DNA of 63,131 nucleotides from CAZQVN01 sp964596775 (GTDB lineage Bacteria; Eisenbacteria; RBG-16-71-46; JABDJR01; JAWXBZ01). Location of the stretch: the NCBI GenBank assembly GCA_964596775.1, contig CAZQVN010000022.1, positions 1 through 63,131 on the forward strand. The letters run 5' to 3'. Shown here piece by piece: positions 1-9,679 of this stretch (the stretch's first letter is position 1; every line of letters begins with the position of its first letter). Below the pieces are notes generated by a model. The model saw only the letters and a list, made by a program, of their open reading frames with translations, was not told the DNA's origin and did not search any database. The translations under genes were made by a program, and so were the position numbers.

Positions 1-656
1 AGCGCCTCGGTGGCCTCGGCAAACCGCCCCATCTCCGCGAGCGTGTACCCCATCATGTTGTAGGCCTGCCCGACGGACGGATCCTGCCGGGTGATCTTCT
101 GGAAGCTGGACAGCGCCTCCTGGAAATTGCCCTTGTGGAACGCCCTGTTTCCGGCGATGAACAGCATCTCCACGTCGTCCGGATACTTCTCCAGGAGCTC
201 GGCGAGGATCGCCATCTTTTCCGCGTCGTTCCGGGTCATGTCGGCGGCCAGCAGCTTGATGTACAGCCGTTCCTTTTCCCGGAGCCGGCTCATCTGCGCT
301 TCCGCCATCCGGAGGCCGCGCTCCGCCTCGGCGCGATCCCCGAACGAGTGCGCCAGCCGCCCGAGGCGCATCCAGGCCATGGCAAACGTGGAGTCGAGGT
401 CCACGGCCTGCCGCCACTCCTGAGCCGCCTCGGGAAGGTAGTGACTCTGGAGCGCCACGATCCCCTTCTTGTAGTGGTCGTAGGCCTCGTCGGAGTTCGT
501 CGTGACGTCCCGTTCGGGACGGGTCACCGCCCAGGCCACGCTGCCGGCCAGCACGGCCGCGATCGCGGCCGCCGCAAAGATCCGGCCGGCATTTCTCTTC
601 CGCGGGCGTTCCCTGTCTTCCTTCGTGTCGTGATGCGATTCCGTCGTGCGTTTCAT
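1..656 (-). CDS. TPR membrane-anchored protein (3' end outside window)
   Basis: The reverse strand reads from an ATG at 656 to the window edge without a stop, about 218 codons. A charged N-terminus is followed by one hydrophobic segment (about residues 24-44), consistent with a signal anchor. Repeated helical pairs of TPR type follow, with phrases such as 'KGNFQEALSSFQKI' and 'MGRFAEATEA'. TPR proteins are scaffolds, so no enzyme activity is expected. The gene begins 28 bp after the stop of the upstream histidine kinase, with GGAG ahead of the ATG, so the two are probably co-transcribed. The partner is unknown and the C-terminus is not visible. Confidence 0.75.
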   Translation of the reverse strand, partial: MKRTTESHHDTKEDRERPRKRNAGRIFAAAAIAAVLAGSVAWAVTRPERDVTTNSDEAYDHYKKGIVALQSHYLPEAAQEWRQAVDLDSTFAMAWMRLGRLAHSFGDRAEAERGLRMAEAQMSRLREKERLYIKLLAADMTRNDAEKMAILAELLEKYPDDVEMLFIAGNRAFHKGNFQEALSSFQKITRQDPSVGQAYNMMGYTLAEMGRFAEATEA

Positions 657-684
657 CTCATCGTTCTCCGGCGGCGGGTCACGA

Positions 685-2651
685 TCATGCTGCTTTCTGT
701 AAACCCTGTAGCTCGGCGATCACCGAGGACACCTTCTGAATCGTGAACGGTTTGGCCAGGACGCGGGTCACCGCCCTGGCCTCCGCGTCTTCCGTCCTGA
801 TCTGGTTTCCCCACCCCGTCACCAGGACGATGGGGATCTGCGTATCGCGTTCGCGGACGACCTTCGACACCTCGTAGCCGGACAGGTCCGGCATGCCGAG
901 GTCGGTGAACAGCATGTCGAAGGCGCCCGGCTCGAACTTCTCGAGGATTTCCCGCCCGCAGGCGGCTTCCGTCACTTCGTGGCCGAGGGCGATGAGGATG
1001 TCCACGAGCGCCTGGCGCACGTTGACCTCGTCGTCGCCGACGAGGAACCGGCCGGGACGGTTCGTCATCATCGACTCGGCGATGACGTCGGGAACCGCCG
1101 CGTCGGCGGCGGGAAGCCGGATCTGGAACTCGGTGCCCCCCTCGGCGCCGGCCGCCACCGAGATGATTCCCCCGTGGCGCTGGATGATCCCGTAGACGAT
1201 CGACAGGCCGAGCCCGTTCCCCTTGGCGCCCTTGGTCGTGTAGAACGGTTCGAAGATGCGCTCCATCACCCCCGGCGGCATGCCGGTTCCGGTGTCGCTG
1301 ACCGAGAGCAGCACGCCGCCGTTCTCGGTCGACGTGCGGATCGTGATGGTGCCCCCCGCCGGCATGGCGTCGACGGCGTTGAAGATCAGGTTCGTCAGGA
1401 CCTCGCGGATTTCCGAGGCCACGCAGGCCACCTGGGGAACGCGGGACAGGCTGACCTTGACCCCGACCCGGACCCCTTCCTGCTCCACCTGGTCCTTCCA
1501 GCGCGGGCGGGTGATCTCCACGACCTCGCGGATCATGTGATTGACGTCGCCGCGCTGCATGTCGGCCCCCGACTTCTCGCGGCTGAACTCCTGGATGCGG
1601 CGGACGGTTTCCGCGCCGTCCAGTGCGGCGCGCTCGATGATCTCGAGGGCGCTCTGGAGATCGGAGCTGGACACCGCGTTCCGCCCGGCCTTGATGCGGA
1701 GCAGCTGAACGCGCCCGGTGATCACCGAAAGCATGTTGTTGAAGTCGTGGGCGACGCCGCTGGCCATCTGGCCGACGCTGCGCAGTTTTTCCGCGTGGCG
1801 GGTGCTTTCCGAGTGGGCCAGCCGGTCCTGCGTTTCCCGGAGCTCGGCCAGCGACTTCTCGTGCTCGCCGACGACCCGTTCGAGATCCTCGTTCCGGCGG
1901 GCCAGCGTCGCCCGGCTCTGGGCCAGGCTGCCGGTCATGTCGTTGAACGCCATGCCGAGGGCGCCGATTTCATCGCGGGTGGACACCTCGACGCGCTGGC
2001 TGAGATCGCCGGCGGTGATGGAACGGGCGGCGTCGGCCATCCGGGACAGGGGGCTCAGTGCCCAGCGGGTCACGATGATGATGCCGCCGAGCCCGGCCGC
2101 GAAGATCACCGAAACGAAGGCCAGGCTCAGCCAGAACGCGCGCTCGATGCGCCCGAGCGTCGTTTCCGACGTCAGGCCCACGCGCACGGTGGCCAGGCGC
2201 TTGCCGCCGGCCTGCTGCTCGGCGACAAACGTGTTGTGGAGATCGTCGCCGCCGTGCATCCGCCAGACCGGGGCGCTGAAATTGTAGAGACTGCCCCCCG
2301 AGGAGCGGATCGTCATCATCCCCGGCTCGGTCGGCAGCCAGTCCTGCGCGGCGAGGGCCGCGCGGATCGACACGAGATCCACGCCGTTCCGCGCCGCTTC
2401 CGACAGCACCTGTCCGTCCGGGTCCTGGATGATCACGTAACGGACGTCCTCTTCCGAGCAGAGGCTGCTCACTTCGTCGTTGAGGAGATCCAGCGCATCC
2501 GACTCGATCTGGCGGTTGGCCTGGAACACGAGAGCCTTGGTGAGCGAGTGACCGCGCTTTTCGAGTTCCGTGAGGAGGGTGGCGCGCACCTGGTAGAAGT
2601 GAAAGCCGGTCAGAGCCAGCGACGAGATCAGGAAGAACGACCCCGCGACGA
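685..2651 (-). CDS. Hybrid sensor histidine kinase (N-terminus lost in gap)
   Basis: The 5' end is cut by the N run at 2652. In order the visible protein has the end of a transmembrane helix, an extracytoplasmic sensor region, a second helix ('FVSVIFAAGLGGIIIVTRW'), a HAMP linker, a coiled coil and a HisKA box 'GVAHDFNNML' (His codon 1747-1749). A HATPase domain follows, with N-box 'NLIFNAVDAMP', G1 'DTGTGMPP' and G2 'GNGLGLS'. The protein ends in a receiver domain with acceptor Asp at 901-903 and the conserved Lys in 'LAKPF'. It should autophosphorylate and pass phosphate to its own receiver. No output regulator is seen nearby; the TPR gene follows 28 bp downstream. Reading frames that continue through the gap to 3735 are not part of this gene. 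Confidence 0.9.
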
Positions 2652-2751
2652 NNNNNNNNNNNNNNNNNNNNNNNNNNNNNNNNNNNNNNNNNNNNNNNNN
2701 NNNNNNNNNNNNNNNNNNNNNNNNNNNNNNNNNNNNNNNNNNNNNNNNNNN
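2652..2751. other. Assembly gap, 100 N
   Basis: Exactly 100 N. The flanking sequences do not match each other, so this is a genuine scaffold gap of unknown true length. It cuts the histidine kinase on the left and a secreted protein on the right. Confidence 0.98.
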
Positions 2752-3198
2752 GGGCTGTTCCGGGCCGGCACCTGGAGCCTGACGACGACCGTGTCGACGA
2801 GCGGCCCGGGTGATTGCGCCACACCGCCCCAGACGCTCACCTTCCAGATGCCCCTCTGCGAGGACGACGATCCGGCGACGGAAATCGGGGGCGACTGCGA
2901 CGGGGAGTACAGCGGCAACACGGTTTCCTTCGACTGCACGGAAACCGAGGAGTTCGGCCCCTGCCTCGTCTCGACCCGCACCACGGGCTCCGGAACTTTT
3001 ACGGAGACGTCGTTCAACATTACCGCCCAGATCGCCGAAACGTCCTCCACGGGCCCGGATTGCGCCGCCGACCCCTGCACGACCACCGTGGTCGTCGCGG
3101 GAACGTGGCTCAATGCGACGGGCGCCTGCAAGGGCGGCGTCATCGGCCTGAGCCAGGTCCTGAACCGCTCGGCCCGGGCCGCCGGTATCCGCCGTTAG
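2752..3198 (+). CDS. C-terminal part of a Cys-rich protein, probably exported
   Basis: An open frame leaves the gap and stops at 3198, giving 148 residues. The sequence is rich in Thr, Ser, Gly and paired Cys ('GPGDCATPP', 'LCEDDD', 'GGDCDGEY', 'DCTETEE', 'FGPCLV'), as in a disulfide-bonded extracellular beta-sandwich. Two segments begin with 'AGTW', suggesting a repeated strand. I do not recognise the family. The start lies in or beyond the gap. A strong hairpin follows the stop. Confidence 0.55.
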   Translation, partial: GLFRAGTWSLTTTVSTSGPGDCATPPQTLTFQMPLCEDDDPATEIGGDCDGEYSGNTVSFDCTETEEFGPCLVSTRTTGSGTFTETSFNITAQIAETSSTGPDCAADPCTTTVVVAGTWLNATGACKGGVIGLSQVLNRSARAAGIRR

Positions 3199-3215
3199 CC
3201 CCTTTCCGAACTCCC

Positions 3216-3247
3216 GCGGGGCCTGTCGTCGCTGCGACGGGCCCCGC
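3216..3247 (+). terminator. Hairpin after the Cys-rich protein
   Basis: Perfect 8-bp arms GCGGGGCC and GGCCCCGC enclose a second inner pairing (GTCG with CGAC). There is no U-tract afterwards, so it is terminator-like rather than a textbook intrinsic terminator. It separates the upstream gene from the kinase. Confidence 0.5.
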
Positions 3248-3250
3248 ACC

Positions 3251-3279
3251 TTGCAGCCCGGACCCATCTTCCCGATAAT
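3251..3279 (+). promoter_or_regulatory. Possible promoter of the receptor kinase, leaderless arrangement
   Basis: TTGCAG (3251-3256) and GATAAT (3274-3279) are 17 bp apart. The -10-like box ends 9 nt before the ATG at 3289, and no Shine-Dalgarno sequence lies between them. The -35 match is poor (3 of 6); the -10 match is 5 of 6. Confidence 0.35.
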
Positions 3280-3288
3280 CCCCCTCCT

Positions 3289-5910
3289 ATGACTCTGCAG
3301 AGCGGCGCACTCCTTCAGAACCGGTACCGCATCGAGGGCCTCCTCGGCCGCGGAGGAATGGGCGCGGTCTACAAGGCCATCGACACCCGCCTCGGCAACG
3401 TCGTGGCCATCAAGCAGAACCTCCTCGAGTCCACCGCGCTGGCCGAACAGGGCACCGAACACGACGAGGAGTGGAGCGACCTCCGCCGCGCCCAGTTCGA
3501 GCGCGAAGCCCGTCTCCTCGCGTCGCTCCGGCACAACGGGCTGGCCAAGGTCACCGACTACTTCTTCATCGACGGCGAGGGGCAGTACCTGGTGATGGAG
3601 TTCGTGGAGGGGCGGGACTTCTCCACGATCCTCAAGCAGATGGGACCGCTCCACGAGGACCAGGCCGTGGCGTTCATCGTCGACGTCTGCGACGTGCTCG
3701 ACTACCTGCATCACCAGACGCCGCCGGTGATCCACCGCGACATCAAGCCGGCCAACATCCGGATCACGTCGCAGGGGCAGGTCGTGCTCGTGGACTTCGG
3801 CGTGGCCAAGGTCGGCACGAGCGACTACACGACGATCGGCGCCCGCGCGGTCACCCCCGGGTTCAGCCCGCTCGAGCAGTTCGGCGGCGACCAGCGCACC
3901 GACGAGCGGAGCGACGTCTATTCCCTCGGGGCCACGCTCTGCGCCCTGCTCACCGGCAAGGCGCCCACCGCGGCCACCGAGCGGCTCATCGACAGCACCC
4001 GCAGTTCACCGCTGGAGGAGGCGGTGACGGGACTCTCGCCGGCGCTGAAGACGGTGCTGGCGAAATCGCTGGAGTTGAAGCCCGAGGACCGCTACCAGAC
4101 CGCGCGCGAGTTCCGGGCCGCGCTCAAGGGACTGCTGGCCGACCACACCGTGAAGGAGGCGCCGTTCGACCGCGCCACGCTGGTCGACAAGGTCACGATG
4201 CTCCGTCCCGCGGCCACCGTGGCCACGAGGCGCCCCAGCGAACCGCAGGGGGGCGATTCCGAGCCGCCGTCCGGTCCGCCGTCCACCGGATCGCGGACGG
4301 CCGCCGCCCCGCCGCCGCCCCCGGTTCCTCCGCCCGCACCCGCACCGACGCCGGCGGCGACGACGCCCCCGACCCAGGGAGGCTGGCCGACGCAGGCACA
4401 GACCTCCCCGTCCCAGCCCGACACCGCGACCCGTCCCGGCGCGCCCGCATGGCTGTGGCCGGTCGTCGGCGGGGTCATCGCGCTGGCGTCCATGTACTTC
4501 GTGTTCATGGGAAAGAAGGGCACCTCGGCCACGGACATCAAAGCGCCGGCCGCCGTCGTGCTCGCCGCCGATCCGGACGTCACCGCAAATTCCGTGGCCC
4601 TGGCCTGGAGCCCGAGCAGCGACACCGATTTCCGCGAGTACGAGGTCTATTACGGAACGGCGCCCGGCTTTCCGATCACGCCGGCGCGGAAGGTCGGCGA
4701 GTCGATCACGAACGTGGCCAACGCGCGGGCCGAGATCGACGGCCTCGACTGCGGCACGAGCTACTACTTCAAGGTCCGCACAGTGACGAACCGCGGCGCC
4801 TCCTCGGTATCCACGGAAATGCCGGCGCGGACCGCCCCGTGCGGTTCCGACGAACCCGTGGCCGGGAACACCGCCGGCACCGACGAGCCGGAGGCCACGC
4901 CCGCGACGCCTCCACCCGCCGCGACCCGGGATTCCTCGCCGCCGCGCGGCCGGGAACCCGCTCCGGCCCGGACTCCCGTGGAGGAACAGCGCCCCGCCGA
5001 CCCCGCCCCGACCCGGGATCGCCCGTCGCCGCCGGCCACGACACCGCCCCCGGCCACGACTCCGGTTCAGACCCCGCCGCCGTCCGCGCCGGCCGCAACA
5101 CTTCCGGCCGAAGTCGTGGTGGCCCCGTCCGGGGGAACGTTCACCGCCGTCGGCGAGGCCCTCGAGGCCATCTACGCCGCCAAGGACGGCGTGACCCGGA
5201 CGCTGGTGCTCCGTCCCGGCCGCTACGTGCTGCCGCAGCGGATCATCCTCGGCCGGAACGTCCAGATCCGCGGCGAAGGCGCGCGATCGGGGATCGTCCT
5301 CGAAGCGTCCACGGCGCAGGGGATCTTCGTGGAAGGACGCGGCGGCGTGGTCAGGGGGATCACGATCCGCACCGGCACGTCGTCCGCCGTCAGCGTGGCC
5401 GGCGATGCCACGTTCGAAGACTGCGAGATCACCGCGGCGGCCCAGTCGGCCGTGGGGATCTACGGGCGCGGATCGGTCACCCTCCGCCGCTGCCGCCTGG
5501 TCGGAAGCGGCGGCAAGGGCGTCTTCGCGTTCGAAGGCGGGCGCGCCACCCTCGACGGCTGCACGATCGAGGGGAACAAGGGGGGCGTGGAAGCCCGCGA
5601 CAACGCCACGATCACGATGACGAACTGCGAGGTCCGGGGCAACACCGGCAGCGGCGTGTACGCGCACGACGGCGGCACGGTCGAAGTAAGCAACTCGCGG
5701 ATCAACGGCAACAGCATGAGCGGCTTCCTGCTGAAGGCCGGGACCGCCCGGATCAGCAACTGCACGGTCACCGGCAACACCCAGTTCGGCCTCTCCTGCT
5801 CCGGCGGGCCGAGCACGATCTCGGTGGCCGACACCGACTTCTCGGGGAACACACTCCAGGGGATCCAGCCCACCTGCACCGTGACGCGGTCGGGCAACAT
5901 CAAGGAATAG
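3289..5910 (+). CDS. Receptor Ser/Thr kinase with fibronectin III and beta-helix domains
   Basis: 873 residues. A Hanks-type kinase domain fills about residues 10-275, with glycine loop 'GRGGMG', 'VAIKQ', catalytic 'HRD' 149-151 with Lys153, and 'DFG' 169-171. A long Pro/Ala-rich linker leads to one membrane helix (about 388-408). Outside the membrane are a fibronectin III domain (about 415-513), another Pro-rich stretch, and a right-handed parallel beta-helix of short repeats (about 610-870), as in pectate-lyase-like folds. The layout suggests a cytoplasmic kinase controlled by a carbohydrate- or wall-binding ectodomain; the ligand is unknown. The next gene starts 7 bp later, so they form an operon. 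No Shine-Dalgarno precedes the ATG. Confidence 0.92.
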   Translation: MTLQSGALLQNRYRIEGLLGRGGMGAVYKAIDTRLGNVVAIKQNLLESTALAEQGTEHDEEWSDLRRAQFEREARLLASLRHNGLAKVTDYFFIDGEGQYLVMEFVEGRDFSTILKQMGPLHEDQAVAFIVDVCDVLDYLHHQTPPVIHRDIKPANIRITSQGQVVLVDFGVAKVGTSDYTTIGARAVTPGFSPLEQFGGDQRTDERSDVYSLGATLCALLTGKAPTAATERLIDSTRSSPLEEAVTGLSPALKTVLAKSLELKPEDRYQTAREFRAALKGLLADHTVKEAPFDRATLVDKVTMLRPAATVATRRPSEPQGGDSEPPSGPPSTGSRTAAAPPPPPVPPPAPAPTPAATTPPTQGGWPTQAQTSPSQPDTATRPGAPAWLWPVVGGVIALASMYFVFMGKKGTSATDIKAPAAVVLAADPDVTANSVALAWSPSSDTDFREYEVYYGTAPGFPITPARKVGESITNVANARAEIDGLDCGTSYYFKVRTVTNRGASSVSTEMPARTAPCGSDEPVAGNTAGTDEPEATPATPPPAATRDSSPPRGREPAPARTPVEEQRPADPAPTRDRPSPPATTPPPATTPVQTPPPSAPAATLPAEVVVAPSGGTFTAVGEALEAIYAAKDGVTRTLVLRPGRYVLPQRIILGRNVQIRGEGARSGIVLEASTAQGIFVEGRGGVVRGITIRTGTSSAVSVAGDATFEDCEITAAAQSAVGIYGRGSVTLRRCRLVGSGGKGVFAFEGGRATLDGCTIEGNKGGVEARDNATITMTNCEVRGNTGSGVYAHDGGTVEVSNSRINGNSMSGFLLKAGTARISNCTVTGNTQFGLSCSGGPSTISVADTDFSGNTLQGIQPTCTVTRSGNIKE

Positions 5911-5917
5911 GCCACCC

Positions 5918-8900
5918 ATGAGCTACATGCACCTTCCCGGAGGCTCCCGCGAGGAAGCGAACCAGTGGAACTTCAAGCTCGGAATTCCGGGCTTCCGTTT
6001 TGCCGACCTGAACCGTGTCCGCCGCCTGATGGCGCTCGACCAGGTCTTCCTCGACGAACTCGCCGCGGACTCGCCCGAGCTCCATGCGCGGCTGCTCCGG
6101 ATCCGTGAAAGCGGCCAGGACGGCCTGACGGACCTGGAGATGTCGGAGATCCTCATCGGCGTCGGCGAGAAGGTCGGCCCGTTCATCGCCCGGATGTTCC
6201 ACATCCAGGGTGCCGCCGACGCGCTGGACCGGGCGGCGCTCGACGACCGCCCCGTCTTCCAGTGCCGCCGGTTCTTCCTCGAGCGGCGCGCGTTCAAGTC
6301 GCCGCCCGCGCCGGAAGAGATCGCGTCCATGGACCTGAAGGCCCTGGAGACGGAGTACCGGAACGTTGTGGCCCGCGTCCGGCCCGATCGGCAGGAGTCC
6401 TACGCCGGAATGGTGTCGAAGCCGGATCCGGTCACCGACCGGAAGGCCCGTTCCTTTTCCGAGATCCTGACCGGCCCGGCCCCGCAGTCGGATCCGGAGC
6501 TGGAGTTCGCCACCGCGGCCGTCCGCCTGATGAAACGGGAGATCGAGGCGCGCGAGTCGAAGAACGACGCGGCGCTCTCCGCGATCCAGAAGGACCTCGA
6601 CGCGCTCGCGGCCTGGGGGCGGGCGCTGGCGTTCCATCCGGCGCACCGGAAGACCCGGAAGAACTGGTCGCTGCTGTTCCAGCCGGAAAGGATGGACCCG
6701 GAAAACCTCGTGGCCCGGGAGTTCAACAATCCCGCCGTGCCGACGCAGTTCATCGGGCCCGAGGAGGAGCACCGCCACCGCGACGGCTTCGGCCTCACCG
6801 ACCACCGCCAGACGGCCCGGCAGGCCCTCGGCGAGATGCACTACTGCGTCCTCTGCCACGAGCGGGGCAAGGAAAAGGACTCCTGCTCCCGCGGATTTCC
6901 CGAGGAGAAACCGGCGGCCGGCCAGCCGAAGTTCGCCGGGGAGTTCCGCAAGAACGCGCTCGGCATCCCGCTCACCGGCTGTCCGCTGGACGAGCGCATT
7001 TCCGAGGCGCACACGCTGAAGCGCGAGGGGCACGCGATCGCCGCGCTGGCCATGATCATGATCGACAACCCGCTGTGCGCCGGCACCGGTCACCGGATCT
7101 GCAACGACTGCATGAAGGGATGCATCTACCAGAAGGTCACCCCGGTCAACATCCCCCAGGCGGAAACGAACATCCTCACCGACGTGCTCAACCTCCCCTA
7201 CGGGTTCGAGATCTACTCGCTCCTGTCGCGCTGGAACCCGATCAACTACCGGCGCCCGTTTCCCCTGCCGTACAACGGCAGGAAGGTGCTCGTGGTCGGC
7301 ATGGGGCCGGCGGGATACACGCTCGCCCACTACCTGCTGAACGAGGGGTTCGGCGTCGTCGGCATCGAGGGGCTCAAGGTGGAACCGCTGTCCAAGCGGA
7401 TGCGCGGCGCCAAGCGCCGGGTGCCCCAGCCGATCCGGGAGATCGGCGACATCACCGGGCCGCTCGACCGGCGCTCGATCCTCGGGTTCGGCGGCGTGTC
7501 CGAATACGGCATCACCGTGCGCTGGGACAAGAACTTCCTCGACATCAACTACCTGATCCTGATGCGCCGCAAGAAATTCCGGATGTACGACGGAATCCGT
7601 TTCGGCGGCACGATGACCGTGGACGACTGCTGGCGGCTCGGCTTCGACCACATCGCGCTGGCCACCGGCGCCGGCCGCCCCACGCTCCTGTCGGCGAAGA
7701 ACAACCTGATCCGCGGCGTCCGCGCCGCGAGCGATTTCCTGATGGGGCTGCAGGGCACCGGCATCTACCGCAACAACAGCCTCGGCAACCTCCAGGTGGA
7801 GCTCCCGGCGATCGTGGTCGGCGGGGGTCTCACCGCCATCGACACGGCCACCGAGCTGCAGGCCTACTACATCGTGCAGGTGGAAAAGACGCTGGAGCGC
7901 TACGAGCGCCTGGCGGCGCGGATCGGCGAGGAGGAGATCCGCCGGCGGTTCGATGCCGAGGAGGCGGGAACGCTCGACACCTGGATCGAGCACGGACGCG
8001 CGGCCAGGGCGGAGCGCGCCGCCGCGGTGGCGGCGGGGCGCGCCCCGGATTTCACGGCGCTCGTCCGGAAGTGGGGCGGCGTGTCGATCGCCTACCGCAA
8101 GCGGATGCAGGACTCCCCCGCCTACCGGCTGAACCACGAGGAGGTCATCAAGGCGCTCGAGGAAGGCATCTCGTTCGCCGAGTGCGTGAACCCGGTGGAG
8201 TTCGTGCCCGGCGCAACGGGCGCCGTGTCCGCGGTGGTCTTCGAACAGCTGGAACAGGTGGACGGCCGGTGGAAGAGCAGCGGCAGGAACGTCACGATGC
8301 CCGCGAAGTCGGTGATGGTGGCCGCCGGCACGCATCCGAACGCCATGTACGAGCGCGAGTACCCCGGCTCGTTCCGGATGGACAAGTGGGCCGAGTTCTA
8401 TCTCGGCTACCGTCTCGACGAGGAGCCGGACGGCAACGGCGGCGTGACGAGGTCGCTCACGCAGGTCGAGGGGCGCGAGGTCGGCTTCTTCACGTCGTAC
8501 GAACAGGACGGGAAGTACATCACCTACTACGGCGACAATCACCCGATCTACGCCGGCAACGTGGTCAAGGCCATGGCTTCGGCGCGCGACGGCTATCCGG
8601 AAATCGTCCGCCTGTTCCGCCGTGAAACGGCGAACCAGGGGAAGCGCAGCCAGCCCGACCGCGAGGTGGAGTGGGTGCGCTTCGCCGAAGTGCTCGACGA
8701 CGAACTGCGGGCCACGGTGGTCGACGTCATCCGGCTGACGAAGACGATCGTCGAGGTGATCGTCCGGGCGCCGCTCGCCGCGCGGAATTTTCAGCCGGGC
8801 CAGTTCTACCGGCTGCAGAACTACGAAGCGCACGCGGAAAAGGTGGCCGGGTTCAGCCTCCAGATGGAAGGGATCGCGCTGACCGGCGCCTGGGTGGACA

Positions 8901-9679
8901 AGGAGCGCGGCCTCCTCTCGATGATTCTTCTCGAGATGGGCGGATCGTCGCGGCTCTGCGCCCTGCTCGAACCGGGCGAGGAGGTCGTGGTGATGGGCCC
9001 GACCGGCACGCCGACGGAGATCCCCGAGAACGAGACGGTGCTCCTCGCCGGCGGCGGCCTCGGCAACGCCGTGCTGTTTTCCATCGCCGCGGCGCTCAAG
9101 GAACGGAGCAACCGGGTCATCTACTTCGCGGCCTACAAGAACGCCGACGACGTGTACAAGCGCGCGGAAATCGAGAAGGCCTGCGACCTCATCGTCTGGT
9201 CCAGCGACACGGAACCGGCGATCCCCACCGGCCGTCCACAGGATCGCACGTTCGTGGGCAACGTCGTCCAGGCCATCGACGCCTACGCCTCGGGAAAGCT
9301 CGGCCCGATCGACATTCCGATTTCCGAGGTGAACCGGATCATCACGATCGGCTCCGACCGGATGATGAACGCGGTCCGCACCGCCCGCCGCGGCGTGCTC
9401 GGCTGCCATCTCCCGGAAAAGCACCTCGCCATCGGCTCCATCAACTCGCCGATGCAGTGCATGATGAAGGAGATCTGCGCCCAGTGCCTGCAGCGTCACG
9501 TGGATCCGGAGTCGGGCAAGGAGAGCTTCATCTTCTCCTGTTTCAACCAGGACCAGAACCTCGACGAAGTGGACTTCGACCACCTCCACGCGCGGCTGCG
9601 CCAGAATTCGACCGCGGAAAAACTGACGAGCCTGTGGATCGACGAGCTGTTCGCGAAGCGGATGGTTCAGGAGGCGTAG
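5918..9679 (+). CDS. GltD-like/PyrK-like fusion flavoprotein (Nfn-like)
   Basis: 1,253 residues. The N-terminal 300 residues are unassigned. Next comes a GltD-like half with Cys310, 313, 323, 355 and a cluster at Cys387, 395, 398, 402 (iron-sulfur type), and a Rossmann FAD site 'GMGPAG' at 461-466. From about residue 915 the protein resembles PyrK/NfnA electron-transfer subunits: an FNR-like FAD region ('QPGQFYRLQ'), a nucleotide-binding 'LLAGGGLGNAVLF', and Cys1181, 1187, 1190, 1208 in the position of the PyrK [2Fe-2S] site. NfnAB uses these same two halves to couple NADH, NADPH and ferredoxin. That this single chain does so is inference. It follows the receptor kinase by 7 bp. Confidence 0.8.
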   Translation: MSYMHLPGGSREEANQWNFKLGIPGFRFADLNRVRRLMALDQVFLDELAADSPELHARLLRIRESGQDGLTDLEMSEILIGVGEKVGPFIARMFHIQGAADALDRAALDDRPVFQCRRFFLERRAFKSPPAPEEIASMDLKALETEYRNVVARVRPDRQESYAGMVSKPDPVTDRKARSFSEILTGPAPQSDPELEFATAAVRLMKREIEARESKNDAALSAIQKDLDALAAWGRALAFHPAHRKTRKNWSLLFQPERMDPENLVAREFNNPAVPTQFIGPEEEHRHRDGFGLTDHRQTARQALGEMHYCVLCHERGKEKDSCSRGFPEEKPAAGQPKFAGEFRKNALGIPLTGCPLDERISEAHTLKREGHAIAALAMIMIDNPLCAGTGHRICNDCMKGCIYQKVTPVNIPQAETNILTDVLNLPYGFEIYSLLSRWNPINYRRPFPLPYNGRKVLVVGMGPAGYTLAHYLLNEGFGVVGIEGLKVEPLSKRMRGAKRRVPQPIREIGDITGPLDRRSILGFGGVSEYGITVRWDKNFLDINYLILMRRKKFRMYDGIRFGGTMTVDDCWRLGFDHIALATGAGRPTLLSAKNNLIRGVRAASDFLMGLQGTGIYRNNSLGNLQVELPAIVVGGGLTAIDTATELQAYYIVQVEKTLERYERLAARIGEEEIRRRFDAEEAGTLDTWIEHGRAARAERAAAVAAGRAPDFTALVRKWGGVSIAYRKRMQDSPAYRLNHEEVIKALEEGISFAECVNPVEFVPGATGAVSAVVFEQLEQVDGRWKSSGRNVTMPAKSVMVAAGTHPNAMYEREYPGSFRMDKWAEFYLGYRLDEEPDGNGGVTRSLTQVEGREVGFFTSYEQDGKYITYYGDNHPIYAGNVVKAMASARDGYPEIVRLFRRETANQGKRSQPDREVEWVRFAEVLDDELRATVVDVIRLTKTIVEVIVRAPLAARNFQPGQFYRLQNYEAHAEKVAGFSLQMEGIALTGAWVDKERGLLSMILLEMGGSSRLCALLEPGEEVVVMGPTGTPTEIPENETVLLAGGGLGNAVLFSIAAALKERSNRVIYFAAYKNADDVYKRAEIEKACDLIVWSSDTEPAIPTGRPQDRTFVGNVVQAIDAYASGKLGPIDIPISEVNRIITIGSDRMMNAVRTARRGVLGCHLPEKHLAIGSINSPMQCMMKEICAQCLQRHVDPESGKESFIFSCFNQDQNLDEVDFDHLHARLRQNSTAEKLTSLWIDELFAKRMVQEA

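Noticed and set aside
2652..3735. Extension of the histidine kinase frame through the N gap to 3735
   Set aside because: N runs are not sequence; beyond the gap the minus frame is opposite the Cys-rich protein and kinase genes and has no kinase sensor features.
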